A program made the position numbers and the translations under genes. Source: Roseitalea sp. (GTDB lineage Bacteria; Pseudomonadota; Alphaproteobacteria; Rhizobiales; Rhizobiaceae). From it: a stretch of DNA of 64,000 nucleotides. Each line of letters begins with the position of its first letter. Position 1 is the stretch's first letter. The notes under the pieces were generated by a model, which was not told the DNA's origin, did no database searches, and worked only from the letters and a program-made list of their open reading frames with translations. The DNA is taken from positions 62,001 to 126,000 of the forward strand of contig JAEPON010000008.1 of the NCBI GenBank assembly GCA_017642895.1. Direction: 5' to 3'. Positions 51,426 to 59,633 of this stretch are shown here, in pieces.

Positions 51426-52133
51426 ATGCCGCAACAGACCGCCCCGATGGAGCTCTATTACTGGCCGACGCCCAATGGCTGGAAGATATCGATCATGCTC
51501 GAAGAGTTGGGCGCGCCTTATCAAGTGCGCTACATCGACATCGGCAAGGGCGAGCAGTTCGCGCCCGATTTTCTGAAGATCGCGCCCAACAACCGCATGC
51601 CCGCCATCATCGATCCCGAAGGGCCGGGCGGCGAGCCGATCTCGGTGTTCGAGTCCGGGGCGATCCTGCAATATCTGGGCCGCAAGTTCGACCGCTTCTA
51701 TCCGGCTGATCCGCGCGCGCGGACCGCGGTGGACGAGTGGCTGTTCTGGCAGATGGGCGGGCTTGGCCCGATGGCCGGCCAGGCGCACCATTTTCGCCAA
51801 TATGCGCCCGAACAGGTGCCCTACGCGATCGACCGCTACACCAATGAAGTCAACCGGCTCTATGGCGTGATGAACACGCGCCTTGCCGACCGCGACTTCC
51901 TCGCCGGCGACTATTCGATCGCGGATATGGCCTGCATCGGTTGGGTCGTGCCCTTCGAGCGGCAGGGCCAGGATCTGAACGATTTCCCGAACCTCAAGCG
52001 CTGGTTCGAAACGATGAAGGCGCGGCCGGCGGTTGAGCGCGGCCTGGCGGTCGGACGCGAAAAGCGCGAACAGACCAACCTGCGTGACGACAAGGAGGCG
52101 CAGAAGGTGCTGTTCGGCCAGCGCGCGCGCTGA
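51426..52133 (+). CDS. Glutathione S-transferase family protein
   Basis: A 235-residue cytosolic GST. The thioredoxin-like N-terminal domain has MELYYWPTPNGWKISIMLEELG and the glutathione-binding NNRMPAIIDPEGPGGEPISVFESGAILQYL. The all-helical C-terminal domain has DRDFLAGDYSIADMACIGWVVP. The pattern resembles the YghU/YfcG group, which often reduce disulfides of glutathione adducts. The start follows GGGAGAAGCCC. Its 3' end faces a DUF2147 gene. Confidence 0.92.
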   Translation: MPQQTAPMELYYWPTPNGWKISIMLEELGAPYQVRYIDIGKGEQFAPDFLKIAPNNRMPAIIDPEGPGGEPISVFESGAILQYLGRKFDRFYPADPRARTAVDEWLFWQMGGLGPMAGQAHHFRQYAPEQVPYAIDRYTNEVNRLYGVMNTRLADRDFLAGDYSIADMACIGWVVPFERQGQDLNDFPNLKRWFETMKARPAVERGLAVGREKREQTNLRDDKEAQKVLFGQRAR

Positions 52134-52144
52134 ACGCGCCGCGT

Positions 52145-52161
52145 CCCCGGGCAGGCCGGGG
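52145..52161. terminator. GC hairpin between convergent genes
   Basis: CCCCGG (52145-52150) and CCGGGG (52156-52161) form a 6-bp stem with a 5-nt loop in the 45-bp gap between the GST and DUF2147 stops. No T-run follows on either side, so termination is uncertain. Confidence 0.35.
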
Positions 52162-52178
52162 AAGCCGGTTGGCCGCGA

Positions 52179-52523
52179 CTACTGGCGCTGCCAGTCTTCG
52201 CCGCGGCAGATCAGGCCACCGGCGACGCAGCCCTGCAGCTTCATCGTATTGCCGCTGATGCGCGCCTTGCCACGATAGGTCTTGCCCTCTCCCAGATCGG
52301 TGATCTGGCCGTTATAGTTGCTGCCCGACCCCGACAATGTGCCGATCGACTGGCCGGTATATTGGCCGTTCTGGACGGTTCCGCAGAAGCTCGATCCGCA
52401 CGGGGCGAAATTGACGAGCGTTCCGGTGCTGGGCCGGAGCCACGTGCCGACGATGGAATCGGCAAGGGCCGGCGTTGCGACCATGGTGGCGGAGACCGCC
52501 AGGGCAAGCAATGACGTCTTCAT
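52179..52523 (-). CDS. DUF2147 family exported protein
   Basis: A 114-residue protein with a signal peptide (about residues 1-21, PALADS) and the DUF2147 pattern: SIVGTWLRPSTGTLVNFAPCGSSFCGTV, then TDLGEGKTYRGKARISGNTMKLQGCV. The family is a small beta-rich, often periplasmic, protein without known function. Two Cys pairs suggest disulfides. An operator-like sequence identical in layout to that before the ETF-QO gene lies about 54 bp upstream. Confidence 0.88.
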   Translation of the reverse strand: MKTSLLALAVSATMVATPALADSIVGTWLRPSTGTLVNFAPCGSSFCGTVQNGQYTGQSIGTLSGSGSNYNGQITDLGEGKTYRGKARISGNTMKLQGCVAGGLICRGEDWQRQ

Positions 52524-52576
52524 GGTGTTCCTCCCGGGAAAAATGACGGTTCAACGACCGGTTGCCGCCACTATTA

Positions 52577-52599
52577 TTGACGCGCACGTAAAAGTAAAT
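52577..52599 (-). promoter_or_regulatory. LiuR-like operator / promoter element upstream of the DUF2147 gene
   Basis: The plus strand reads TTGACGCGCACGTAAA followed by AGTAAAT. It matches the element at 43224-43246 except in the three central bases and one flanking position. On the minus strand a promoter TTTACT-16 bp-TAATAG overlaps the palindrome and would start transcription about 40 bases before the DUF2147 ATG. Identity of the binding protein is not established. Confidence 0.45.
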
Positions 52600-52937
52600 G
52601 GGTTTGGTGCCGATCGCGCCCGCATCGGCGCGCAATCGGGACCCGGTCGAACAGCTTTTCTCCCGACAAGACCGGCCCCGACCGGTTGCCACGGTTAGCG
52701 ATTGCTTTCCGCACCATTGTTGAACGATGTGTAAAAAAATGGACTTTGCTAAAGCAAATCAGAGACTTGGCACGTTAACGTCCCGTTGAATTTACCGCCT
52801 GTTTTTGTTTCGTTTGCGCGCCATTAAGGACGCTCGTTTGCCAGCCGTTGAAGCCTTGCCGGCATCCTCCCCTCATCGAAGCGCAGGGACATCAAAGCGC
52901 TCGGGGACGAAACAGGGATACGCCGAAAGGGTTCGAC
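52600..52937. other. Intergenic region between DUF2147 and Sel1-like genes
   Basis: No gene seen. It contains TTTGCT-AA-AGCAAA (52745-52758, a perfect 6-bp inverted repeat), the palindrome ACGTTAACGT (52772-52781), and TTAA-N7-TTGA (52775-52789), one base from the CtrA consensus TTAA-N7-TTAA. These sit 150-190 bp upstream of the Sel1-like ATG. Confidence 0.4.
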
Positions 52938-53204
52938 ATGGCACGCCTTGAAATGGAAAATGCCGACTTTGCCGGTCTGGGTGCCGGCGCCAATGCAGAC
53001 ATCTTGTTCGAGATGGGTCTGGCCTGCGCGACGGGCCGCAATGGCGACGCCGATCTGGTCGCCGCGCACAAATGGTTTAACATCGCCGCCATCAAGGGTT
53101 CGCCGCGCGCCGGCGCGCTGCGCGCCGAGATCGCCGAGACAATGAACAAGGCGGAACTGGCCCGTGCGCTGCGTGAAGCGCGTGAGTGGATGACCCGCCA
53201 TTGA
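52938..53204 (+). CDS. Small Sel1-repeat protein
   Basis: An 88-residue protein with a single Sel1-like repeat (ADILFEMGLACATGRNGDADLVAAHKWFNIAAIKGS) flanked by helices. A signal peptide is not present, so it is cytosolic. The ATG at 52938 follows AAAGGG. It is monocistronic: a 414-bp region precedes it and a strong terminator follows about 100 bp downstream. Related single-repeat proteins occur throughout rhizobia; the function is unknown. Confidence 0.78.
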   Translation: MARLEMENADFAGLGAGANADILFEMGLACATGRNGDADLVAAHKWFNIAAIKGSPRAGALRAEIAETMNKAELARALREAREWMTRH

Positions 53205-53305
53205 CCATTCGGGCCAGCTCCAATGCCGGCCGAAACAGGACATCAGCGGGTGGGGCGCCGGCTTGCATGGGGCAAGCGGCCGGTCGCAACGGGGAAACCG
53301 CTGAC

Positions 53306-53350
53306 AGGCCGCGCGCTCAGGGGGCGCGAGCGCGCGGCCTTTTCATTTTG
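53306..53350 (+). terminator. Strong intrinsic terminator
   Basis: A perfect 13-bp stem AGGCCGCGCGCTC / GAGCGCGCGGCCT (53306-53318 with 53328-53340) with a 9-nt loop is followed by TTTCATTTT. It ends the Sel1-like transcript and is the clearest intrinsic terminator in the window. Confidence 0.85.
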
Positions 53351-53374
53351 AAGGTGCGTTGAAAAGGCGCACCG

Positions 53375-54061
53375 TCAGTTCACACCGACATAGCGGCCCG
53401 GCTTGTGGTTGACGCCCAGGATCAGGTTGAACATCACCGCGCCGGCGACCGACCACACAATGCCCTGCCAGCCAATGACCATCGCCGCAGCCGCAAGGAT
53501 CAGCGCGTCGATGCCGAGCTGGACATAACCCGCGCGCAGACCGCGCGCCGATTGCAGCCAATAGACCAGGATGTTGATACCGCCGAGCCCCGCCCCGTGC
53601 CGGAACAGCGCCAAAAGGCCGAGCCCGATCATGATGCCGCCAAGCAGCGCGGCCAATCCGGGCTCCAGGGCCTCGATCGCGATCAGCACCGGATAGAAAC
53701 GCATCAGCACGCTCATCAGCGCGATCGCGCAAAAGGTCTTGATCACGAAGCGCCAGCCCATGCCGCGCACGGCGAGCGCGTAAAAGGGCAGGTTGAGCGC
53801 AAAGAACAGGGCGGAGAAATCGAGTCCCGTCGCATAGGAGATCGTCAGCGCGATGCCGGCAACGCCCGAGACGACCAGTTCGGCCTGCTGGAACAGATAG
53901 ACGCCGAACGAGACCAGCGCCACGCCGATCGAGATCGCAAAGATGTCCTCGGGGAGCGTGTGCCGGCTCGGCCGGATCATGATCATCGCCTGACGGTCGG
54001 CCTCCGCCGTGCCGTCGCCGTCCGGGCCCTTTGTCGTGTCGGTCACGCGATCATCATCCAT
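53375..54061 (-). CDS. YitT-family membrane protein
   Basis: A 228-residue inner-membrane protein of the DUF161/YitT type, with five or six hydrophobic helices from about residue 45. The conserved elements ELVVSGVAGIALTISYATG and LALFRHGAGLGGINILVYWLQ fit the family. The start at 54061 (MDDDRVTDTT) gives a short acidic N-terminus; an internal start at MIMIRPSRHTLPED is also reasonable. The long upstream frame extension is Arg-rich and was not used. Function unknown; no partner gene evident. Confidence 0.82.
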   Translation of the reverse strand: MDDDRVTDTTKGPDGDGTAEADRQAMIMIRPSRHTLPEDIFAISIGVALVSFGVYLFQQAELVVSGVAGIALTISYATGLDFSALFFALNLPFYALAVRGMGWRFVIKTFCAIALMSVLMRFYPVLIAIEALEPGLAALLGGIMIGLGLLALFRHGAGLGGINILVYWLQSARGLRAGYVQLGIDALILAAAAMVIGWQGIVWSVAGAVMFNLILGVNHKPGRYVGVN

Positions 54062-54117
54062 GGCTGCGCCGCTTGGGCCGGCTTTGCACCAAGCCCTCGC
54101 CGATTTGGCGCCTGCGA

Positions 54118-55230
54118 TCAAGCGGGCTCGCGCGCCTTTGCCAGTGCGGTCGGCAATGTGGCTGCGAGATGAGCCAGCTCTTCTGGCCGGCCGACACTGA
54201 TGCGGATGCACCGGTCGAGCACCGGCGCCATCGGTTTGCGTACGAACACGCCGCCGGCCATCAGCGCTTGGAGAACCGCCATGGCGTGATCGCCATCGCG
54301 GCCGCAATCGAGGGTGACGAAATTGGTCGCCGAGGGCAGGGGGGTAAGCCCGTTCTCGCTGCCGATCCGCGCGATCTCGGCGCGCGCCGCCGCGATCCTG
54401 CCAAGCGTGCCGGCCAGCCAGTCCCGGTCGCCCAGCGCGGCAAGGGCGGCGGCCTGCGCCATCACGTTGACGCCGAAATGGTCGCGCACCTTCTCGAACG
54501 GAGCGATCAGCCCCGTATTGCCGAATGCGTAACCGCAGCGCAGGCCGGCCAGCCCGTAGGCCTTCGAGAAGGTACGCAGGCGGATCAGGTTGGGTCGGTC
54601 GGTGTCGATCGGCGGCAATGTGCCGGCCGGCGCCGTCTCGCCATAGGCTTCATCAAGCACGATCAGCGTTCGCTCTGGCACGGCATCGCAGAACGCGTCG
54701 ACCGCCGCCGCATCCCACCAGGTGCCCATCGGATTGTCCGGGTTGGAGACATAGACGATGGCCGCGTCTTCGGCCCGGGCCGCGGCGACAAGCGCGTCCA
54801 GATCCTCGCAATCGTCGCGATAGGGCGCGGCAACGAGCCGCCGGCCATGGCCGGCCACATGATAGTTGAAGGTCGGATAGGCGCCGAGCGAGGTGACGAT
54901 CGCATCGCCCTGCCGCGAAAAGACGCGCACGATCAGCCCCAGAAGACCGTCAATGCCCGGCCCGACGACGATCTCGTCCATGGTCACACCCAGATGCGCC
55001 GCCAGCGCCTCGCGCAATGCCCAGTTTTCCGGATCGGGATACTTCCAGACCGCCTCGCGCGCCGCCCGCTCCATGGCCGCGATCGCCGCTGGCGCGGCGC
55101 CGAAATTGCCCTCATTGGCGCCGAGCCGCGCCGTGAACGCCATGCCGGTCTCGCGCTCGCTGCGTTCGGGCGCAACGAACGGGATCGTTGCCGGCAGGGC
55201 TTCGACAAGCGGGTTGGGGCGTGGCGGCAT
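54118..55230 (-). CDS. HisC-like class I/II aminotransferase
   Basis: A 370-residue PLP-dependent aminotransferase of the histidinol-phosphate aminotransferase group. The PLP lysine is Lys223 in FSKAYGLAGLR. Asn163 (VSNPDNPMGT), Asp193 and Tyr196 (VLDEAYGE) and Arg230-type phosphate contacts are in place. It may make histidine, or act on aromatic amino acids as many hisC paralogues do. No other his genes are nearby, which favours a paralogue. It is transcribed away from the tRNA gene. Confidence 0.88.
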   Translation of the reverse strand: MPPRPNPLVEALPATIPFVAPERSERETGMAFTARLGANEGNFGAAPAAIAAMERAAREAVWKYPDPENWALREALAAHLGVTMDEIVVGPGIDGLLGLIVRVFSRQGDAIVTSLGAYPTFNYHVAGHGRRLVAAPYRDDCEDLDALVAAARAEDAAIVYVSNPDNPMGTWWDAAAVDAFCDAVPERTLIVLDEAYGETAPAGTLPPIDTDRPNLIRLRTFSKAYGLAGLRCGYAFGNTGLIAPFEKVRDHFGVNVMAQAAALAALGDRDWLAGTLGRIAAARAEIARIGSENGLTPLPSATNFVTLDCGRDGDHAMAVLQALMAGGVFVRKPMAPVLDRCIRISVGRPEELAHLAATLPTALAKAREPA

Positions 55231-55456
55231 AACGGCTGTTCCTTGCGATCAGGTGGCGCCGCTGATAGCAGATTTTCCCGCGCCGGTAAGCCGGTGGCGC
55301 CGGCAAGATCGATTGCCCCGATCCGTCGCCGCTGCCGTCTGGTCGCGTCCGTCCGGCCCGTTCGGCGTCGGGCTGTCCGCCACGCTTCGGGCGTTGAAAA
55401 ACGGGCATCGAGACGCTTTGACCGCCCGTCAAATCATGATAGGCGGGGGATCGCGC

Positions 55457-55547
55457 GGAGAGGTGGCCGAGTGGTCGAAGGCGCTCCCCTGCTAAGGGAG
55501 TAGGCGGCAAAACCGTCTCGAGGGTTCGAATCCCTTCCTCTCCGCCA
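55457..55547 (+). tRNA. tRNA-Ser (anticodon GCT)
   Basis: A class II tRNA with acceptor stem GGAGAGG / CCTCTCC, a D-loop containing GGTCGAAGG, anticodon loop CTGCTAA (anticodon GCT, reading AGC/AGU), a long variable arm (GGCGGCAAAACCGTC) and T-loop GGTTCGAATCC. The discriminator is G and the CCA end is encoded (55545-55547). Confidence 0.97.
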
Positions 55548-55951
55548 TTTTATGTCTCACGCTCAGTTCGCTTCGTTCACTCGCTCCGGCGGGGCGGGCG
55601 AAAGCCCGGGCCGCCGTCGCGGCCTTACTCGGATTCAAGGTTTCTCCTCGCTCCTCCGCCACTCTGGAACAGAAATGCGAATGTCGTTCGCCGCCGCTGG
55701 CGAGCGCGCGGCGTTGACAGCGTGGCTGAAGACGTCGCCCGAGCGATCGGCCTGACGGTCGATGGGATCCATGCGGACCGGGATGCCCATGGTCGTCGCG
55801 CATTCGTTTGGAAGCGTTCTTGAGCGGATGAGGTCTGCCTAATGCACCATCGGCATCATGCCGTTCCGGCTCCTGTGGTCCATCTCATCCCCTCACGCCT
55901 CCGCAGCATGCCGATCCGGCCGCGCCGGCATCGGCGTTTCGGCTCTTTCGA
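55548..55951. other. Region behind tRNA-Ser without a clear gene
   Basis: About 400 bp with no supported gene. It contains CTCCTCCGCCACT near 55650-55662, an imperfect echo of the tRNA 3' end. A frame ending at 55762 reads GVDSVAEDVARAIGLTVDG, followed by IHADRDAHGRRAFVWKRS and a stop. This looks like the C-terminal end of a real protein whose 5' part is missing, but I do not recognise the family. Confidence 0.4.
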
Positions 55952-56929
55952 TCAGCAACGGCTGGATGTTGGCGGTCTGCCTCCGGCCCAGAGCGTGTCG
56001 AGCGCAATTTCCCAACCCTCCTGGCGCATGAGGTGACGGGCGCGCATGAACAGAATGTCGGCATATTTGAGATAGTCGAAATCGATTTTGGAAATGCTTG
56101 ACTGGAGTGAAGCCCACAGCCCCCATTTCAGACAGACAAGCGGAATGAAAAGGTCGATGCGCGCCATCTCATTCGCTCCGGCTGCAGGGTTGTAGCTGTC
56201 CAACAGCTTTCTCTGCAGGGGGCGATCGGCGAAGCACTCAAAAAAATAGGTCGCCAGATCCCAATACGGGTCGTTGTTGGCACCATACTCCCAGTCGATG
56301 ATGCGGACGTCGCCTGCGTCGTTGCGCATGTAGTTGGTGACATAGCCGTCATTATAGCATGGCGCCGAGAGGGTGCCCGAATGCCCAATGGCTTGCTTGG
56401 CACGCGCCTTCTGCCAAAGAAGGTCCGCAAGATCGTCGGGCCGGTCGGCGCCGAGTGCCTCAATCTGGTCAACCAGGGACCCGATCTGCTGGTCCCAAGG
56501 GTCCGAGCCTGACAACGCAGGTGCCGCGTGCATCTTGGCGTAACAGTTCATGACCTTCCCGGCCAGGTCCGGATCTGTCATGTCTGCGATGGTGAAACAG
56601 CGATACCCCTTGAGAAACTCGTACACCTCAAAATCGTCCTCTTCGACATAGCCGATCAGAGAGGGTCCGATTCCGAGATCTGAAGCCAGAACCGCTGCTT
56701 CATGGGCAACCTTGCGGTCAATGAAGGCTTCGGTTCCGGGGCCGACGACCTTCGCAAAGCCGGTCAGCTCAAGTTCCTTGATGTGGACGAGGAAGTTGAA
56801 GTTGGTATAGCCCGCACCGACCCGCTCATAGGTCACCGTCATACCGGACCATTTTTTGATCTTGGCCAAGGATGCCGACAGCGCCCTGTCCGCAGGAGTC
56901 GTAGCCGCGTTCAGCGAATTGGACAGCAT
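55952..56929 (-). CDS. APH/choline-kinase-fold phosphotransferase
   Basis: A 325-residue small-molecule kinase of the choline/ethanolamine kinase-aminoglycoside phosphotransferase superfamily. ATP-site Lys60 lies in LTGFAKVVG. The Brenner motif, usually HNDxxxxN, reads YNDGYVTN (192-199), so catalytic Asp194 and Asn199 are kept while His is Tyr. The Mg-binding Asp212 is in IIDWEYGANNDPYWDLA, the choline-kinase-like form. It lies 8 bp behind a second kinase-like gene. An amino-alcohol substrate is likely but not proven. The ATG at 56929 was chosen because the upstream extension has no kinase sequence. Confidence 0.8.
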   Translation of the reverse strand: MLSNSLNAATTPADRALSASLAKIKKWSGMTVTYERVGAGYTNFNFLVHIKELELTGFAKVVGPGTEAFIDRKVAHEAAVLASDLGIGPSLIGYVEEDDFEVYEFLKGYRCFTIADMTDPDLAGKVMNCYAKMHAAPALSGSDPWDQQIGSLVDQIEALGADRPDDLADLLWQKARAKQAIGHSGTLSAPCYNDGYVTNYMRNDAGDVRIIDWEYGANNDPYWDLATYFFECFADRPLQRKLLDSYNPAAGANEMARIDLFIPLVCLKWGLWASLQSSISKIDFDYLKYADILFMRARHLMRQEGWEIALDTLWAGGRPPTSSRC

Positions 56930-56937
56930 TGAAGTTC

Positions 56938-57924
56938 TCAGACCTTCCGCACAAGATGGCCGACATCCCAACGCGCCAAGGCCGAGCGGCAGCGCAGGAA
57001 CTGGTTCTGACCATATTTGAAGAACTCGATCTGCGTCTTTGGAGCACGATACTGCGATACGATGCCCCACAGCCCGAGATGGAAGGCGGAAGCGATCATG
57101 TAGAGCTTCACCCGAGCAAGCTCTGCGGTGTGAATGCTGCCGCGGTAGGCTTCCACGATTTCGGCGATGTCTTCATCGGTCCTGCAAAACTCGTTGCACA
57201 GAACCCCGATGTCAAAAAAGGGATCGGTCATCGTCGCGCGGTCGAAATCGACGAGGCGGATATGGCCCGACGGGCTGATCATGAAGTTCGACAAGCTGTT
57301 TTCCACCTTGCACGGAGCGTCATCGTGGCCGGATGCGTCAATGGCCGTTTTGATGCGGGACGTCCAATCGCACATCGTATGATAGAGTTCAGGAACAATT
57401 CGACCCGCGCTGTCCGGCATCGTGGAAGCCAAATCATTCAGTCGGCCCTTAAGCCGGCCGATCCGGTCAAACACGGAAACTCTGGTCGAAAGGGCGTCGG
57501 TTTCATGGAGTTGCTTCAGGCAGTCAACGGCATTGAAACGGACTTCCCGGTTCCGGAAGGCCCTGACCGTTCCGAACGTCCATTCCTCGGTTAACCCGTC
57601 GAAAAGAAGCGCGCTCTCTGCATCGTCGGCGGAGATCAGTTTCGGGGCGATGCCCAAAGCATGGGCGCTCTGCGCGGTCTTGCAGATGTCTTTGAAACAG
57701 GCTTCGGAGCTGGTCTGCGGACTGAGCACCTTGAGAAAGAAAGTACGGCCGGTTGATCTGCCGCGCAGCAAGTTCGATGCGCCGTCCAGCCCCCGGTTGA
57801 TCGGGTGGGCAACGCCGGGCACCGCTTCGACGATCAATTCCTCATCCGGCAACGCGTCATCGAACGCCTTCAAGGCCCGCTTCAGACGCTCTTCGCTCGC
57901 CTCTGCTGCGTTTGTCGCAGGCAT
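56938..57924 (-). CDS. APH/choline-kinase-fold protein with degenerate catalytic loop
   Basis: A 328-residue protein with the same fold as its downstream neighbour. ATP-site Lys65 is in TFFLKVLSP and the metal-binding Asp is in LVDFDRATMTDPFFDIG (Asp226 region). However the catalytic loop reads CKVENSLSN (205-213), so the expected catalytic Asp is Glu208 or Val/Glu-shifted and the His is Lys; only the closing Asn213 is kept. It may be an inactive or altered kinase working with the downstream gene. The ATG at 57924 follows AAGGGA; another ATG at 57948 lies before that site. It is transcribed divergently from the amidase. Confidence 0.75.
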   Translation of the reverse strand: MPATNAAEASEERLKRALKAFDDALPDEELIVEAVPGVAHPINRGLDGASNLLRGRSTGRTFFLKVLSPQTSSEACFKDICKTAQSAHALGIAPKLISADDAESALLFDGLTEEWTFGTVRAFRNREVRFNAVDCLKQLHETDALSTRVSVFDRIGRLKGRLNDLASTMPDSAGRIVPELYHTMCDWTSRIKTAIDASGHDDAPCKVENSLSNFMISPSGHIRLVDFDRATMTDPFFDIGVLCNEFCRTDEDIAEIVEAYRGSIHTAELARVKLYMIASAFHLGLWGIVSQYRAPKTQIEFFKYGQNQFLRCRSALARWDVGHLVRKV

Positions 57925-58164
57925 CTGCCAAGTCCCTTCACGTTCCACGCGAGCCGCGCACGAGTCCGACCAAGCCCGAATGAGGCATCAGTTATCGCGC
58001 CATGAAAAATCAGTCAATATTTGCATTAAATAGCCATCAATATCGCCTGCTTGGGCATAAAAAAGGTGGAAACTCTCATTTTGGCGCGCTAGGGTCAGCG
58101 CGATCCACAGTTCGCGTCTCGGCGCTTGCGCATCGTTGGCGACGGCCGACAAAGGAATGGTTTG
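57925..58164. promoter_or_regulatory. Divergent control region between kinase pair and amidase
   Basis: A 240-bp intergenic region with a strikingly A/T-rich core (about 58003-58070: TTTGCATTAAATAGCC, CATAAAAAAGG). It is flanked by a widely spaced inverted repeat CGCGCCA (57996-58002) / TGGCGCG (58082-58088). Promoters for both directions probably lie here; exact elements could not be fixed. Confidence 0.4.
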
Positions 58165-59562
58165 ATGGCCCAGATCTCGGAAATCGTGTCGCTCAGCGCG
58201 GTCGAGATGCTGAAACTTTTCAGGAAGCGCGAGCTGTCGCCTGTGGATGTCATGGCGGCACATCTGGATCAGTGTGAAAAGCGCAACCCGGACTTAAACG
58301 CGATCTTCGGCCTTCGCGCCGAGTACGCGATGAAGCAGGCGAGACAGTCTGACGAGCGCTGGAGCCGCGGCGAGATACGCGGCGTGCTGGACGGGGTGCC
58401 CGTGCTCCTGAAGGACAGCATCAAGTGCGCCGGCTTCGACTATTTCCACGGTAGCGCCAGCTATGACGGCAGCCCGGCGGAAGAGGACGCGCCGCCCGCG
58501 GCCCGCATCAAGGAAGCGGGAGGGCTTGTTCATGCCAAGACAACGATGCCCGATTATGGGATGTTGGCCGCGGGCGTCAGCTCGGCCTTCGGCGTGGTGC
58601 GCAATCCGTGGAACACCGAGGTCAACACCGGTGGCTCCAGCGCGGGGTCCGGAGCGGGTGTCGCCGCGGGACTGGCGCCTCTGGCGGTCGGAACCGACAT
58701 CGCCGGCTCGGTGCGGCTGCCAAGCGCGCTCAATGGCCTTGTCGGCCTGAAACCCAGCCGCGGCCGGGTTCCGCATCTCCAGCCCAGCCCGATTCGCGCG
58801 GCAGGTCCTATGACGCGCACCGTGGAGGACGCCGGACTCCTGATGAGCATTCTGACCCGGCCGGACGGTCGTGATTACGAATCCGCGCCAGCGTGCGAAG
58901 ACGCCGCCTTCAGATCGCTGCCCGACACGCCCGATGATTTCCTCAAGACCAAGAAGATCGGGCTGATGCTCGAGATGGGGTATGGTCAACGCACGGACAG
59001 AAGGATTCGCGAGCTGATCGAGCGCCAGGCGCGCCTTTTTGACGAGCTTGGCGCGTCGGTCGAGATCGTGCCGAAAGTGGCAAAATCCGACCCGATGAAC
59101 GCGCTCTACCTGCTGGTGCAGTCGCGGGCCTACTACGAGTTGATGGGCCGACCGGAAAGCCTTCGCTCGAACCTGTTGCCGCATGTTGACCAGTGGTGCC
59201 GCAACATCGAACGCCGATCGGCGCATGAACTCAGCACCGCGCTTTTCGATCTGGAGAGCTTCAAGTCGCGTGTCATCGACGTTCTTGCTCCCTATGATTT
59301 CGTTGTTTCGCCCGCGCTCACCGTGGTTTCCTTCCCCGCCGACCAGGTGGCGCCGCTTCCGGACGACCATTTCGCACACTGCGCGTACCAGATCCCCTTC
59401 AACCAGACCGGCGCGCCCGCGATTTCGATCAATGCCGGCTTCATCGAAGGGCTTCCCGTCGGCATGCAGATCGCGGGCAAACGTTACGATGACTTGGGTG
59501 TTATGAAAGCTGCGATGGTCTATGAACGGTTTCGAAGCTCGGAGATGCGCTGGCCCATGTGA
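58165..59562 (+). CDS. Amidase (amidase signature family)
   Basis: A 465-residue amidase-signature hydrolase. The Ser-cisSer-Lys triad is visible: Lys83 (PVLLKDSIK), Ser158/159 (TGGSSAGSGAG) and nucleophile Ser182 (GTDIAGSVRLP). Length and order fit bacterial amide or carbamate hydrolases. AAAGGA lies 8 bp before the ATG at 58165. It sits between the kinase pair and a DeoR-regulated ABC importer, so its amide substrate may be imported by that system. GatA is unlikely as gatB/gatC are not adjacent. Confidence 0.92.
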   Translation: MAQISEIVSLSAVEMLKLFRKRELSPVDVMAAHLDQCEKRNPDLNAIFGLRAEYAMKQARQSDERWSRGEIRGVLDGVPVLLKDSIKCAGFDYFHGSASYDGSPAEEDAPPAARIKEAGGLVHAKTTMPDYGMLAAGVSSAFGVVRNPWNTEVNTGGSSAGSGAGVAAGLAPLAVGTDIAGSVRLPSALNGLVGLKPSRGRVPHLQPSPIRAAGPMTRTVEDAGLLMSILTRPDGRDYESAPACEDAAFRSLPDTPDDFLKTKKIGLMLEMGYGQRTDRRIRELIERQARLFDELGASVEIVPKVAKSDPMNALYLLVQSRAYYELMGRPESLRSNLLPHVDQWCRNIERRSAHELSTALFDLESFKSRVIDVLAPYDFVVSPALTVVSFPADQVAPLPDDHFAHCAYQIPFNQTGAPAISINAGFIEGLPVGMQIAGKRYDDLGVMKAAMVYERFRSSEMRWPM

Positions 59563-59633
59563 CCTTGCCCACCCGGGGGATGCGCGGCGGACCGCTCCGT
59601 GATCCGATGGTCGCCAAACAGCGATGCCCGGAG

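Noticed and set aside
55548..55951. Prophage or island attachment site at tRNA-Ser
   Set aside because: Only an imperfect short echo of the tRNA end is visible and no integrase gene is in the window, so an attachment site cannot be claimed.
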